The translations under genes and the position numbers were made by a program. A stretch of 53,386 bases of DNA from Pseudomonadota bacterium (GTDB lineage: Bacteria > Pseudomonadota > Gammaproteobacteria > Burkholderiales > Burkholderiaceae_C), in assembly GCA_021847345.1 (NCBI GenBank), contig JAJZTW010000022.1:1-53386 (forward strand), in the 5' to 3' direction. The notes below the pieces were generated by a model. It made no database searches. It was not told the origin of the DNA and saw only the letters and a list, made by a program, of their open reading frames with translations. Position 1 is the stretch's first letter; the number at the start of each line of letters is the position of its first letter. Of the stretch, positions 1-8,605 are shown in pieces.

Positions 1-1
1 G

Positions 2-349
<348 letters not shown>

Positions 350-412
350 GTGCCGCGCGGCTCGGGCAGGGTTCTCATGAGAGCATTCTCCCAGGGGCCA
401 GACGCGTTTCTG

Positions 413-1222
413 CTACCAGAAATCAGGTTGGGGATCGGATCTCCGTTCCTGAGGATGTGGGCATCGCATCACCCTCCCCCTGACGCGGATGGGAAGTCCT
501 TCGCGGGGGAGGGAGAAGCTGATCCTCGCGGATGCCAATCGTGACACGAGAATGCCGCGCTGCAGCCGAACCCCGACGCCCCATGCCACCATAGATGCCC
601 GTGGCAACCGAAGATTCAAGACCTGCGCGTTGGCATAGGTGAGTACGCTTGCCCAGGAGTCGCGCGCATCCTGACATTGCGCGAGCCAACTCAGGCGCCT
701 GAGGTTCCCCCCCCTCGCACGGGCGAGCGGCCCACACGCATCGAGCGTCGGTCTGCCCTCCTCGCATGAGCGGTTCAGAAAAAGCTCGAGGGATGCCGGG
801 GTCAACAACGCGTCCAACGCATCGGCGCTCCAAAGCCAGAGCTCTCGGATGAGCAAAGCCGCTGGCAGGTATGCTGTGCCGCTGCTCCCCTCGGCGACAA
901 ACACGACATGCCGTGAGGAACCCGCACGTGGCACGGTACGCCGGAATTCGCCCCCGGGCGGTCGCCTGAGCGATAGCATCCGAGACAGGTCGTCGATCTC
1001 GATTCGAATAACCTCCCACGGTGCGCCAGAGAACGTGCCGCACACGTTGTCGAAAGCCTGCGACCTGGTCAGCAACAACGACGCTCCGGTCTGTTCCAGC
1101 GCCGTTTCGTGGTCATGCCGCACGACCGTCTCCAGGCGCAGGCCATGATGCGTCCGCCTCCATCCGTTGATCCACGAAATGCGCGGGTCGCTCGGGTTCA
1201 GACCCGCATCAATCGCCGTCAT
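413..1222 (-). CDS. Fifth Tn7-like transposition gene, TnsE-like, probably 3'-truncated
   Basis: The ATG at 1222 overlaps the end of tnsD by 14 bp, so it is translationally coupled to the tnsABCD operon and sits where tnsE lies in Tn7. The 270-residue product is much shorter than Tn7 TnsE (538 residues). Its first half (IRIEIDDL, then a hydrophobic AYLPAALLIRELWLW segment) resembles the N-terminal half of TnsE from memory. TnsE directs Tn7 to conjugal plasmids and lagging-strand DNA through the processivity clamp; whether this protein does so is unknown. The last about 45 codons run through a hairpin-bearing intergenic-type repeat (472-513), which suggests that the original 3' end was lost. 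The family call is moderate; an unrelated transposon accessory protein is possible. Confidence 0.45.
   Translation of the reverse strand: MTAIDAGLNPSDPRISWINGWRRTHHGLRLETVVRHDHETALEQTGASLLLTRSQAFDNVCGTFSGAPWEVIRIEIDDLSRMLSLRRPPGGEFRRTVPRAGSSRHVVFVAEGSSGTAYLPAALLIRELWLWSADALDALLTPASLELFLNRSCEEGRPTLDACGPLARARGGNLRRLSWLAQCQDARDSWASVLTYANAQVLNLRLPRASMVAWGVGVRLQRGILVSRLASARISFSLPREGLPIRVRGRVMRCPHPQERRSDPQPDFW
472..513. repeat. 9-bp inverted repeat of intergenic type inside the 3' end of the TnsE-like ORF
   Basis: Perfect arms CCCTCCCCC (472-480) and GGGGGAGGG (505-513) enclose a 24-nt loop. This arrangement is typical of dispersed GC-rich intergenic repeats in Burkholderiales. It lies in the final codons of the fifth transposon gene and near the merA 3' end (349), so it may mark the junction that truncated that gene. 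It could also act as a weak bidirectional terminator between convergent merA and tns transcripts, but there is no U-tract. Confidence 0.5.
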
Positions 1223-2879
1223 TCGTGTCACCCTGTATCCGAGAAAGATCGACCCGCGCTCGCGCGATGGCCAGCAGCGCGCAGCCCCCGTCGGCCAAGC
1301 GCGAAGAATCGATGCGTGCTTCCCAGAGCGCCTTCGAGCTTGTGATCGCCGTTGCATCCGTGTGCTCGGCAAGCACCTTCGTCAGCCGGCGAACCTGAAA
1401 GGCTTCGACGGACTCGCACACCTCACCGAGCGCCTCTATGGTCCGCGGCAACTTGTCCGCCCGATGGGCGACCAATGCTGTGGCATCCAGGCACCCCAAG
1501 ATGTGACGCCGCGATACACGCCGCAGCGGTACCTGCTCCCGGATAGCCTGCGCCCGCTCCCTGATGAGTCCGCAAAGTCTCGCATCCCGAGCGACCCAAT
1601 CCACCCGAGGACGACTCTGCGATGCTGCGGGCCCTCCAGCACGAAATTCCCGCAGCCACGCTGGGTCATGACGATACAGCCGCGCATAGAGCGCAGGCTG
1701 CATCTGTCGAAGCCCCTTCTTCCCGAGGCCCGGGTGCTCGTTCGCCAGACGAGTCCAAGCTTCGCGATCCGCGGTCTCAACTCTCGTTGAGCCGCCTGCG
1801 GGCGCCTCCGTCGGATCGACCAGACGCTTCGCGGTTTTCCAGTCAACGTCCAGGGCCTGCGCGATCGCGTGCGTCGTAAAGCCTTGCCTGGCCATCAGGG
1901 CCGCCTCATGTCGCAGCGAAGGATCCCGGTAAAGGCCCCACCTCCTCCCAACTGGCCGGTCGTCTTCGAGTGGGTCCTGTTCGACCTCACCGCATTCCTC
2001 GAGAAAAACCTCCATGAAAACATGCCGGTACGGGTGCATGGCACGTCGAGGCCTCCGCAGCACCTCCTCCAGCCATTGCAGCGGATCGCGTCCCTTCTCC
2101 GTCCGGAACGACGCTTCTGCGAGATCTGCACCACAGCATCTCCGGACCGTCTCGCGCAGCCGGTCGGCCGTTCCCTTCTTGCGCGTGAATCCTCGGCTCG
2201 CGAGGGCGCCTGTGTAGTCAGGCAACGCGTCCGTGCCTCGAGGCGCCAGCTGCAGAAGCAAGGCTGAGCGCATGGCAATCCGTTGCGCGAATTCGCTTCG
2301 CTGCAGCGTCCCGGCAAGGGGGTGGAGGTGGGTGTGGGACAAATCCTGAGGAGCTGCAACGTATTCATGCCGACCGGCTGGACGAAACGGCACGTTGGTC
2401 TCCTGAAGCACCACCCCATGCCGGTCGCAAACCAGCACGCCAGGCAACTGGTGGCTACGGTGCCAGTAGGCCTCGCCGTACCGCGCGCGATCCTCCTCGT
2501 AGCACTGCGGGCACAGCCTGAACCGCTTGGGGCTCAGGGCCGAGCCCGCGCAGACGCCCAGGCGGACCTGATTGAAGCCGCCGCGCTCGCACATGGACGC
2601 GAGGACGGCTTGCCGAACATTCTGTCCCTGAAAATATGTGTAGTAGCCCAGCAACGTATGCCGCGCAGCGACGTCCTCCGCGCTTAGCCCCCAAGCGTCG
2701 AAGGTCCTCTCGGTCAGCGATGCGAGGTTGCTTGGTAGATCCGGCACTGCAATCACGGCCCGGCTACCGAAGAGCGGCAGCAGCAACTGCGTCGGGCTCC
2801 AGTAGCCGTAGTGGTATGCCGTGCGAGCGATGACGCTGTACAGGAGCTCGTCGGGATAGGGCCTAGGCAAAACTCGCAT
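1209..2879 (-). CDS. tnsD: TnsD/TniQ target-selection protein
   Basis: TnsD binds the 3' end of glmS and recruits TnsC so that the element inserts at attTn7. The 556-residue product starts MRVLPRPYPDELLYSV, the signature opening of TniQ/TnsD proteins. A CCCH zinc finger follows: C123, C126, C151 and H154 (CPQC and CDRH). The long C-terminal region, with helix-turn-helix-like segments such as TTHAIAQALDVDWKTAKRLV, is expected to read the glmS sequence; Tn7 TnsD has 508 residues. The ATG at 2879 overlaps the tnsC stop by 17 bp, so I reject the 39-residue upstream extension. The element's position 25 bp from glmS fits an active TnsD pathway. Confidence 0.9.
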   Translation of the reverse strand: MRVLPRPYPDELLYSVIARTAYHYGYWSPTQLLLPLFGSRAVIAVPDLPSNLASLTERTFDAWGLSAEDVAARHTLLGYYTYFQGQNVRQAVLASMCERGGFNQVRLGVCAGSALSPKRFRLCPQCYEEDRARYGEAYWHRSHQLPGVLVCDRHGVVLQETNVPFRPAGRHEYVAAPQDLSHTHLHPLAGTLQRSEFAQRIAMRSALLLQLAPRGTDALPDYTGALASRGFTRKKGTADRLRETVRRCCGADLAEASFRTEKGRDPLQWLEEVLRRPRRAMHPYRHVFMEVFLEECGEVEQDPLEDDRPVGRRWGLYRDPSLRHEAALMARQGFTTHAIAQALDVDWKTAKRLVDPTEAPAGGSTRVETADREAWTRLANEHPGLGKKGLRQMQPALYARLYRHDPAWLREFRAGGPAASQSRPRVDWVARDARLCGLIRERAQAIREQVPLRRVSRRHILGCLDATALVAHRADKLPRTIEALGEVCESVEAFQVRRLTKVLAEHTDATAITSSKALWEARIDSSRLADGGCALLAIARARVDLSRIQGDTNDGD

Positions 2880-4368
2880 CGCTGCCTCCGTCGCCCCGGC
2901 GCTTGAAGTACTCGGCAAGTGCGTCCTCCGTGAGCTTCCTGTGCGACTTGTGATCGGCCGTGAGCACGCTCTCGACCAAGGCCTTCGCGTCGCCACCGGA
3001 AAGCCCCAGTGCAGACTGAATCTTCGCCGCGGCTCGCCCTACCATGCTCACGCCCGGACTGTCTGGCGTCATCGAGACCGGCTCCTGGGGAATGAGCATG
3101 TGCCGATGCTGGATCAGCTCATCGACGTCGTAGGAGCCCAGATCCGGGAACTTCTGCATGCGCAGCGGCTGCCCGGACCGAAGCGCGCTCAGCAACGGTT
3201 GGAGGAACTCGAAGTCCTTGCGCGCGACATCACGAAACATCTTCGCGGTAAGCGTCTCCTTGCCGTGCCCGAGGGCGTGCAACTGGCAGACGAGAAACAT
3301 GTCGACGATGAAGGCCACGATTCCCTGGGTCTCCTCGTAGACCGCTGCGCGGAATTCCTCGGTCAGTTCTCCGGGCTCGAGCAGCCATTGGTAGCTCCAT
3401 AGCTGCTCGATGAGGAGATCGAACTCAGGGCCTCGGGCCAGGGGCCTCCAGGTCGCACTGCCCATGACGCCAACTCGTCGGGTATGGCGTACGTCGAGCT
3501 GCCAGACCTCCCGCGCCTTGAAGGTGCCGAGGATGAAGACCGGAAGCTTGAGCTCGTTGATGAGCTCCTGGAACCAGTTCAGCAGCTCCTCGCGCCCGCC
3601 GCTTTTGCGCACGCTGACGTTCTGTAGTTCATCGACGACCAGCAAGCCCAGGCAATGCGCCCGGGCCAACTGCATGACTCGGGCCATGAGATCGTCCACG
3701 GTCACGTTCTTTGTCGTCCGCGGTGTATGCGAGGTTCCCAGCACGGCGTCGAACGCCCGCAAGATGTTGAGAGCAAGCTCCTTGACGCTGCCGTCCTTCG
3801 GGCAATCCACCTTCAACCAGACCACCTGATGCAATCCCAGCGATTCATGGATCAGGTACTGCGGGTAGGAGGCGAGGATGGCTTCCATCGTGGTCGACTT
3901 ACCCATGCCGGATACGCCGATCAGGGAGGACGTAAAGAACGGTGAAGTCGCCGAGTAGACGATCTTTTGGGCCTTCCCGGCCTTGGCAGCCTGTGCCATG
4001 GAGTAGGCTCGCTGCAGCTCCCGGAAGTGATCGCCCCCAAGCGGGTTGCGCTTGGCGTAGCCGCTGCGAATCATGAGGTCGATCTGACGCGCCAGCTTCA
4101 GGGAGCGCTCACTGACGACAAAGAAGTCCTTGAGGGCGACCACGTGGTAGGCACGCACGTACGGCGGATCCTGCAGTTGCTCCCGGTCGTAGTCTGGCAG
4201 CGTCGTGAGCTGCCAAATCCAGTCCCGGTCGGATTTGATGGCCGGAAGCGCCAGCAACAGGGGATTGTTTTCCGGTTGCGGGCCGATCGGCTTGTCGTAC
4301 TTGGCCATCAAGGCCCGCACGGTATGCGGGGAATGCGCCGTGACTGCGTCGACGTTGGTGGTGGGCAT
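2863..4368 (-). CDS. tnsC: TnsC transposition ATPase
   Basis: TnsC is the AAA+ regulator that links target recognition by TnsD to the TnsA/TnsB transposase. The product has 501 residues (Tn7 TnsC has 555). A Walker A motif GVSGMGKST spans residues 151-159, and a Walker B segment LLVVDE lies at about 242-247. An open frame extends far upstream because of high GC, but the ATG at 4368 is 29 bp after the tnsB stop, has an AGG-containing ribosome site, and begins a TnsC-like N terminus. The frame overlaps tnsD at its 3' end, so the tns genes form one compact leftward operon. Confidence 0.93.
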   Translation of the reverse strand: MPTTNVDAVTAHSPHTVRALMAKYDKPIGPQPENNPLLLALPAIKSDRDWIWQLTTLPDYDREQLQDPPYVRAYHVVALKDFFVVSERSLKLARQIDLMIRSGYAKRNPLGGDHFRELQRAYSMAQAAKAGKAQKIVYSATSPFFTSSLIGVSGMGKSTTMEAILASYPQYLIHESLGLHQVVWLKVDCPKDGSVKELALNILRAFDAVLGTSHTPRTTKNVTVDDLMARVMQLARAHCLGLLVVDELQNVSVRKSGGREELLNWFQELINELKLPVFILGTFKAREVWQLDVRHTRRVGVMGSATWRPLARGPEFDLLIEQLWSYQWLLEPGELTEEFRAAVYEETQGIVAFIVDMFLVCQLHALGHGKETLTAKMFRDVARKDFEFLQPLLSALRSGQPLRMQKFPDLGSYDVDELIQHRHMLIPQEPVSMTPDSPGVSMVGRAAAKIQSALGLSGGDAKALVESVLTADHKSHRKLTEDALAEYFKRRGDGGSDASFA

Positions 4369-4397
4369 AGTTGAACCTGCAAATATGGAAAGGGGGA

Positions 4398-6584
4398 TCA
4401 GGAGGAGGTGCCTCGCTGCCGGCGAAGCTCCTCCAGGACGGCGCGCGACTGGTCGGCCACGGCCGTCGCAGTGCGTTCCTCCTCGGGGCTTGACAGTGCG
4501 GCAGGCGGGACGATTTCCGGCGTATCGCGGGCGGTGACCCTTGCCACCACGTCCGCGGCCTGCAGGGCCAGTTCGGCCTCCCGTGCGCTTCGAAGGTCCC
4601 GGGTCCGCTCGACCTTGGTCTCCCCAGGGGGTTTGGCCTGCTCGGCAGCGCGCCGGCTCGTAGCGGAATCCTGGGCGATGGACTGGGTTCGGGCCAATCG
4701 GTCGCCCAGGTTGGCCCACTCGGCCAGTGCGTTCTGGCGATCCTTCTGGTGGACAAGCGCCATGTGCTCGCTCAGGGTGGCGCCCCCGAATCGCTGGCAG
4801 CGCTTGACGAGGGAGACCTCGCACGGGGCCACCTGTTGGTCCCCCAGGAGAACCACGGCCTGGGTGTTGTCCTCGGGGTGGAAGAACGCCTGAACACGGG
4901 TTCCGCGATGCACAGCCTCGGTGAACCAGGATCGTTCCCGTACAGCGTCGCCCATGTAGAAGAGGCCCCGCAGGAACTGCAACCCACGGCGAGTGGTCTT
5001 CATCTCCGTCTTCGGCCACAGGTAGCGCACCAGGTGTTGCTCGGGAAACTGGCGAAAGTCCGCCCGCAGGTTTTCCACGCCCCACTGCCAGAGGCTGACT
5101 GGGACGAAGGGAGTCCCATCCGCAATGACCTCCGGCCACCCCTCGTAGTCGCGCACGACATGGGTGTTTGCGATCAGGACCGAGTTGATGATCACCCGCG
5201 TGATCGCCTCGAAGGTCAAGGCACTGCGCAGAATCGCCGGCTCGGCGTCGCGCCCGGCAAGCTCCTTGTCGATGTACCCCGGCACGAACGGCCCGAAAAT
5301 GGCTTGCGTCGTCTTGAACCTGCGCTCGCCCACGCCCTTGGCATCGCCGGCGAAGGCGCGGGCATTTTCGACATCCAGGTTGAATCCGTTGGCCAGTCGG
5401 TCTGCGTCCGAGGACATGAGCTCGGCGCGATCGCCCATCAGATGCAACGGCATATACCCGGTCGGCCATTGTTCGGGGCGAATCTCGATGCCGAACCGCC
5501 GGCAATACGCGACCTTGTCGATGGAACAGTTCCACAGGGCCAGCATCGCGCCGGCCCAGGAAGGGGGCTCGAGCCCGATGTACATGCCCACGATCATTCG
5601 CGAGAATTGATCGACGACGACGTACAGCGTGGGGCGACTGACCACTCGGCGGGGGTTCCACCGGCTCACGACGTAAACATCCAGGACGGTTGCGTCGATG
5701 TAGTAGCGCGTCCCTGGCCCACGCACCTCCTGAAGTGTCCCGGTCGTCAGGGGCTTGAAGGCCAGGTCGAACCTCCGCTGGCGCAGGCGCTTGAGCTGCC
5801 GTATGTCGAACGGGTACTCCTGTTTCCAGTGGTACTCGAACTGCTCGAACGTGGGTACGGCGTCGTAGTTGTCGACCCTGATCTTGTGCCCGTCCGAAGA
5901 CTGCGGAACTGGCGTCACGTGCTCGGGGTAATGCCGAATGAGCATCCATTCCCAGGCACGCCGGAGATCTCGGCCATCCTTGCTGACGGGAGTCGCCATC
6001 CACGCAAGGCTCATGTTGCGGCGATGCTCCTCCGTCGCCGCGACGCCCGTGCCCGGCTGGATGGTGCGCTTTCGACCGGTTTTTGGTGCTCCCGGACTTG
6101 GAATACGAAGAACTCCTGGAGCCCCGCACAAGCACAGGTCAGTGACCAGCGCCTCCTTCGTCTGCCCACGTTGCCAGTACCGCCGAAGCACGTCGTAGAA
6201 AAAGGGCTTGGAGCAGACCTTGAAATGCGCCAGGCGCCTTGCCAGGCGGCCACGAGCCGTGTCGTCCCAGATCCGTGGTCCGCGCTTGAGCACGAACCGG
6301 ACGAGCCGCCAACGCCTATCCGTGAGTTCCCGATCCCGCTTGGAGAGATGCTCCAAATCGACGGGGTCGAACACCTCTTCGATGACCACCAGTTCGCGTC
6401 GCCCGACGCGGTCATGGACATGCTGGATTGCATGGAGATAAGGCATCGCGCGAGCCGCGTGGACGGAGATCAGCGCGTAGTAGCCAGCCGTTTGGTCCGC
6501 GCACACCCTCGATGCCACCAGGGCCAGCACTCGAGAGACCTCCTCGGAGCGGGAATCCTTCAGTAGGGTATTGATCGGAAGCAT
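4398..6584 (-). CDS. tnsB: TnsB DDE transposase
   Basis: TnsB binds the repeats at the transposon ends and performs 3'-end cleavage and strand transfer. The 728-residue product (Tn7 TnsB has 702) keeps the RNase H-fold catalytic triad: D297 in YYIDATV, D385 in HLMGDRAEL and E420 in GVGERRF. Basic N-terminal DNA-binding regions precede the core, and an acidic/glutamine-rich tail follows, where TnsB contacts TnsC. The start ATG at 6584 shares one base with the tnsA stop (TGATG), giving translational coupling. The upstream extension of the open frame overlaps tnsA and is rejected. Confidence 0.94.
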   Translation of the reverse strand: MLPINTLLKDSRSEEVSRVLALVASRVCADQTAGYYALISVHAARAMPYLHAIQHVHDRVGRRELVVIEEVFDPVDLEHLSKRDRELTDRRWRLVRFVLKRGPRIWDDTARGRLARRLAHFKVCSKPFFYDVLRRYWQRGQTKEALVTDLCLCGAPGVLRIPSPGAPKTGRKRTIQPGTGVAATEEHRRNMSLAWMATPVSKDGRDLRRAWEWMLIRHYPEHVTPVPQSSDGHKIRVDNYDAVPTFEQFEYHWKQEYPFDIRQLKRLRQRRFDLAFKPLTTGTLQEVRGPGTRYYIDATVLDVYVVSRWNPRRVVSRPTLYVVVDQFSRMIVGMYIGLEPPSWAGAMLALWNCSIDKVAYCRRFGIEIRPEQWPTGYMPLHLMGDRAELMSSDADRLANGFNLDVENARAFAGDAKGVGERRFKTTQAIFGPFVPGYIDKELAGRDAEPAILRSALTFEAITRVIINSVLIANTHVVRDYEGWPEVIADGTPFVPVSLWQWGVENLRADFRQFPEQHLVRYLWPKTEMKTTRRGLQFLRGLFYMGDAVRERSWFTEAVHRGTRVQAFFHPEDNTQAVVLLGDQQVAPCEVSLVKRCQRFGGATLSEHMALVHQKDRQNALAEWANLGDRLARTQSIAQDSATSRRAAEQAKPPGETKVERTRDLRSAREAELALQAADVVARVTARDTPEIVPPAALSSPEEERTATAVADQSRAVLEELRRQRGTSS

Positions 6585-7417
6585 CACGTGCTCCTCGCGA
6601 GATCCTGGACCACCGCGGTGTACGCACTGAGTGGCAGGCGCTCCAGGCCGGTTGACGAACTGAGGTCGACGCGGAGCACACCGCGAGAGACCAGATGCAT
6701 CGCGATCTGGTACACGACGTAGGACTCCGTTCCGAAGGTCCCTGCGAGAGCGCGGCATGTCCGGAGCAGGGTTTCGTCGCCACCGAGTCGGATTTCCTCG
6801 TGCAGTGCAGCCTTGATGCCGGTGACGTTCACTTCCTGCGCGAAGGCCAGCTTCGAGATGTCGTCGTACGCTCGAACGGAGTCGTAGTTGAGAACGAAGG
6901 GCTCGTCGAAGAATCGCTGGTCGATCAGCTGCAGTTCCATGCCTCGCGCCTCGCAAAAGGCGCGCGTGATGATCATGAGCTCTTGGTCTCGCGCAGGCAG
7001 AAGTTCAGGGCTGTACTTGAACGTGTAGGGAACAAGCCGTGGCCCCTGGGAGAGCAGCACCGTCACGACGAAGTCGAGCGTCATGACGTACGGAGTTCCA
7101 TCCAACGTGACCGGATGCTTGATGCCGAGCTTCTGGGCAAGCCTGAACGTCTCGAGCCGATCCATCGGGAATTGTTCCCAGATGTCGATGACCCGGGGAT
7201 TGCCTTCCAAGCGGAGAAAGCTCTTCCACTCGCCGTCGGACAGCAAGTGGTGGACGCGCTGGGTCTTGATGCCGAAGGGGCGGTGAGACCGCCCCATGGA
7301 GGACACGTCCTGGACCTGTAGCCAGGGACGATAGTGCGGTCCGTCTCCGGTGCCGCGTCCCTCAGCCAGGAAACGCTGGACACGCGCCTCGTCGAACACG
7401 TAGCGACGACGCGTCAT
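6584..7417 (-). CDS. tnsA: TnsA endonuclease subunit of heteromeric transposase
   Basis: TnsA nicks the 5' ends so that the element leaves by cut-and-paste instead of forming cointegrates. The 277-residue product aligns by eye with Tn7 TnsA from residue 1: EGRGTGDG, PWLQVQDV, KTQRVHHLLSD and GIKHPV are shared blocks. The PDDEXK-type catalytic residues are E63 (identical position to Tn7 E63), D115 (Tn7 D114) and K134 (Tn7 K132). The residue matching Tn7 Q130 is threonine here (T132). The start ATG at 7417 is preferred because the homology begins there; the longer frame to 7471 is not needed. This is the first gene of the tns operon, with a leader of about 250 nt from the promoter at 7675-7703. 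Confidence 0.93.
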   Translation of the reverse strand: MTRRRYVFDEARVQRFLAEGRGTGDGPHYRPWLQVQDVSSMGRSHRPFGIKTQRVHHLLSDGEWKSFLRLEGNPRVIDIWEQFPMDRLETFRLAQKLGIKHPVTLDGTPYVMTLDFVVTVLLSQGPRLVPYTFKYSPELLPARDQELMIITRAFCEARGMELQLIDQRFFDEPFVLNYDSVRAYDDISKLAFAQEVNVTGIKAALHEEIRLGGDETLLRTCRALAGTFGTESYVVYQIAMHLVSRGVLRVDLSSSTGLERLPLSAYTAVVQDLARST

Positions 7418-7674
7418 GGCCGCCCCCCATCGTGCGAGGGGCCGTGGCGAAGGATATGAAATACGTTGCAAGCAGGCATGAGATGTCCTATGCGTCGAAA
7501 CGCGTTAGAACACCCCGTTGCAACGATTACGGTGTGCGAGTTTTCGGCACGAAGCCGACAGCCGTCTGGTGCTGTGCACTACAACTGGGAGGAGATCCGC
7601 TTGCGCGGGCGACTTGACCACAGGCTTTATGCCCCGTTGCGGTAGGCGTCGCAAGCCTTTCCCAGGGGGGCTAA

Positions 7675-7703
7675 ATATTACTTGACAAGTCGCAGTTTGT
7701 CAA
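7675..7703 (-). promoter_or_regulatory. tns operon promoter overlapped by a palindromic operator
   Basis: On the minus strand there is TTGACA (7703-7698), a 17-bp spacer and TAATAT (7680-7675), a near-perfect sigma-70 promoter pointing at tnsA. A palindrome, TTGACAA (7682-7688) and TTGTCAA (7697-7703), spaced by 8 bp, covers the -35 box and most of the spacer, as expected for a repressor site. A second TTGACA faces right at 7682-7687 with TATTTT at 7704-7709, so the site may also drive the rightward microgene cluster. The rest of the 7418-7978 interval has no convincing gene. GCAACGGGG occurs twice in the minus-strand leader (near 7512 and 7632). Confidence 0.6.
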
Positions 7704-7708
7704 TATTT

Positions 7709-7754
7709 TCCGCTTCTGCCCGCTACCGTACCGTGGCGATTGGGCAGAAGCGGA
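7709..7754. repeat. Perfect 13-bp inverted repeat beside the tns promoter
   Basis: TCCGCTTCTGCCC (7709-7721) is exactly inverted at 7742-7754, with a 20-bp centre. It lies just right of the palindromic operator and would be at the 5' end of any rightward transcript. No T-tract follows, so a simple terminator is unlikely. It could be an attenuator-like RNA hairpin, a protein-binding site or a recombination relic. No function can be assigned. Confidence 0.6.
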
Positions 7755-7978
7755 GCGCGACGTCAACCCGGCGCTGGATGGTTCTTCGCACTCGGGCGCC
7801 TCGTCGACCGGCAACGGGGATGCGCTTGCGCTTCGAGGCTGACCACCCTCTGCGGCGCGCACGAAGCAGCGGCTTCCATTGACCGGCCTGGCATGCTTAG
7901 ACTAGGGTGCACTCATCCGCAAGCTACCCATGCCTCAGGCAGCGTTGCCTCCCTCTACCTTCGAGACTTCGCGTCGGC

Positions 7979-8095
7979 ATGTCCTACACCGCATCCATGC
8001 TCTTCATCCTGGCCTACGTCGCGATCGGCCCTCCTGCGGCGGTCGCAGCCTGCATCTGGATCGACCGTGACCCTCAGCGGAAGCTCCGATCATGA
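7979..8095 (+). CDS. Putative 38-residue membrane microprotein
   Basis: The ORF encodes a 38-residue protein dominated by one hydrophobic segment (LFILAYVAIGPPAAVAACIW), followed by a charged tail IDRDPQRK. This is the layout of a single-pass inner-membrane microprotein. Its TGA overlaps the next ATG (ATGA at 8092-8095), the first of two consecutive four-base overlaps. The ribosome site is weak (GAG about 15 nt upstream). I do not recognise the family. Support comes from the chained overlaps and the hydrophobic composition, not from homology. Confidence 0.4.
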   Translation: MSYTASMLFILAYVAIGPPAAVAACIWIDRDPQRKLRS

Positions 8096-8214
8096 AGAAC
8101 GCGCTTCGAGCGTTTTGGCGGGGCGTGCGCGAAACGCCCGCTGGCTTCTTCAGGCCGTTGTGCGTGCTTGTCGCTTGCGCTGGACGCCTCCAGGCCCCAC
8201 GGAGGCGCTCATGA
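8092..8214 (+). CDS. Putative 40-residue basic microprotein
   Basis: Begins ATGA inside the stop of the preceding microgene and ends TGA inside the start of the next (ATGA at 8211-8214). The 40-residue product is strongly basic (about nine arginines) with a hydrophobic centre FFRPLCVLVACA, so it may lie along or cross the membrane. It matches no family I know. Its boundaries are exactly those needed to couple translation of both neighbours, which makes chance less likely, but no protein-level evidence is available. Confidence 0.38.
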   Translation: MKNALRAFWRGVRETPAGFFRPLCVLVACAGRLQAPRRRS

Positions 8215-8429
8215 TTGCAGATTCCCCTCGGACACCGCGGGAGATGCGACGGCGGGTGTTGTCCAAAGCGACTGAGGTATTCGGCAGCCGAGCGCATGCC
8301 AAGGCCTGGATGGAACGGCCGGCCTTGGCACTGGACGATGTCCGGCCGGTCGATCTGCTGGAGAGCCCACAGGGCGTCGGCCTCGTGATGGACCTGTTGA
8401 CCCGTCTGGAATACGGCGTCTATTCATAG
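8211..8429 (+). CDS. Orphan DUF2384 (MbcA/ParS toxin-binding) domain protein
   Basis: The 72-residue product consists of essentially only the C-terminal toxin-binding domain of Xre/MbcA/ParS antitoxins. A helix LSKATEVFGSRAHAKAWM leads to the conserved core: ERPALALDDVRPVDLL, then SPQGVGLVMDLL and the terminal LEYGVYS. The N-terminal helix-turn-helix domain of full antitoxins is absent. A good ribosome site, GGAGG, lies 5 nt before the ATG. No RES-type toxin gene follows, so it is an orphan; it could act on a toxin encoded elsewhere, such as the RES toxin at 37148-37627. It is the last gene of the overlapping microgene chain. Confidence 0.72.
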   Translation: MIADSPRTPREMRRRVLSKATEVFGSRAHAKAWMERPALALDDVRPVDLLESPQGVGLVMDLLTRLEYGVYS

Positions 8430-8605
8430 GCTGCGTCACAGCAGCGGGCCGACGACAGTTCGCCCTCAGGCACCCAGGTTTGCACAGAGCTCCGCCGCTT
8501 GCACATATGCTCCGCCTACCTCCGCCTGAGACAGGCCAGCAGGACTACGGTGTGCTCAAACAGTGCGCAAACTGTGCGCGCGCTGCAGCCTCCGGAGAGG
8601 TGAAC

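Noticed and set aside
4369..6135. Long N-terminal extension of the tnsC frame
   Set aside because: It overlaps tnsB in another frame, is Arg/Gly/Pro-rich and adds nothing related to TnsC; the ATG at 4368 is well placed after tnsB.
4749..6566. 605-codon plus-strand frame opposite tnsB
   Set aside because: Antisense to the DDE transposase whose catalytic residues are clear; no ribosome site or family resemblance.
7418..7700. A second Tn7 right end next to tnsA
   Set aside because: No TGT-flanked array of GACAATAAAGTC-type sites was found; the palindrome there fits a promoter-operator better.
7740..8210. Long N-terminal extension of the orphan DUF2384 frame
   Set aside because: The upstream translation lacks structure, while a GGAGG site and ATGA coupling mark the start at 8211.
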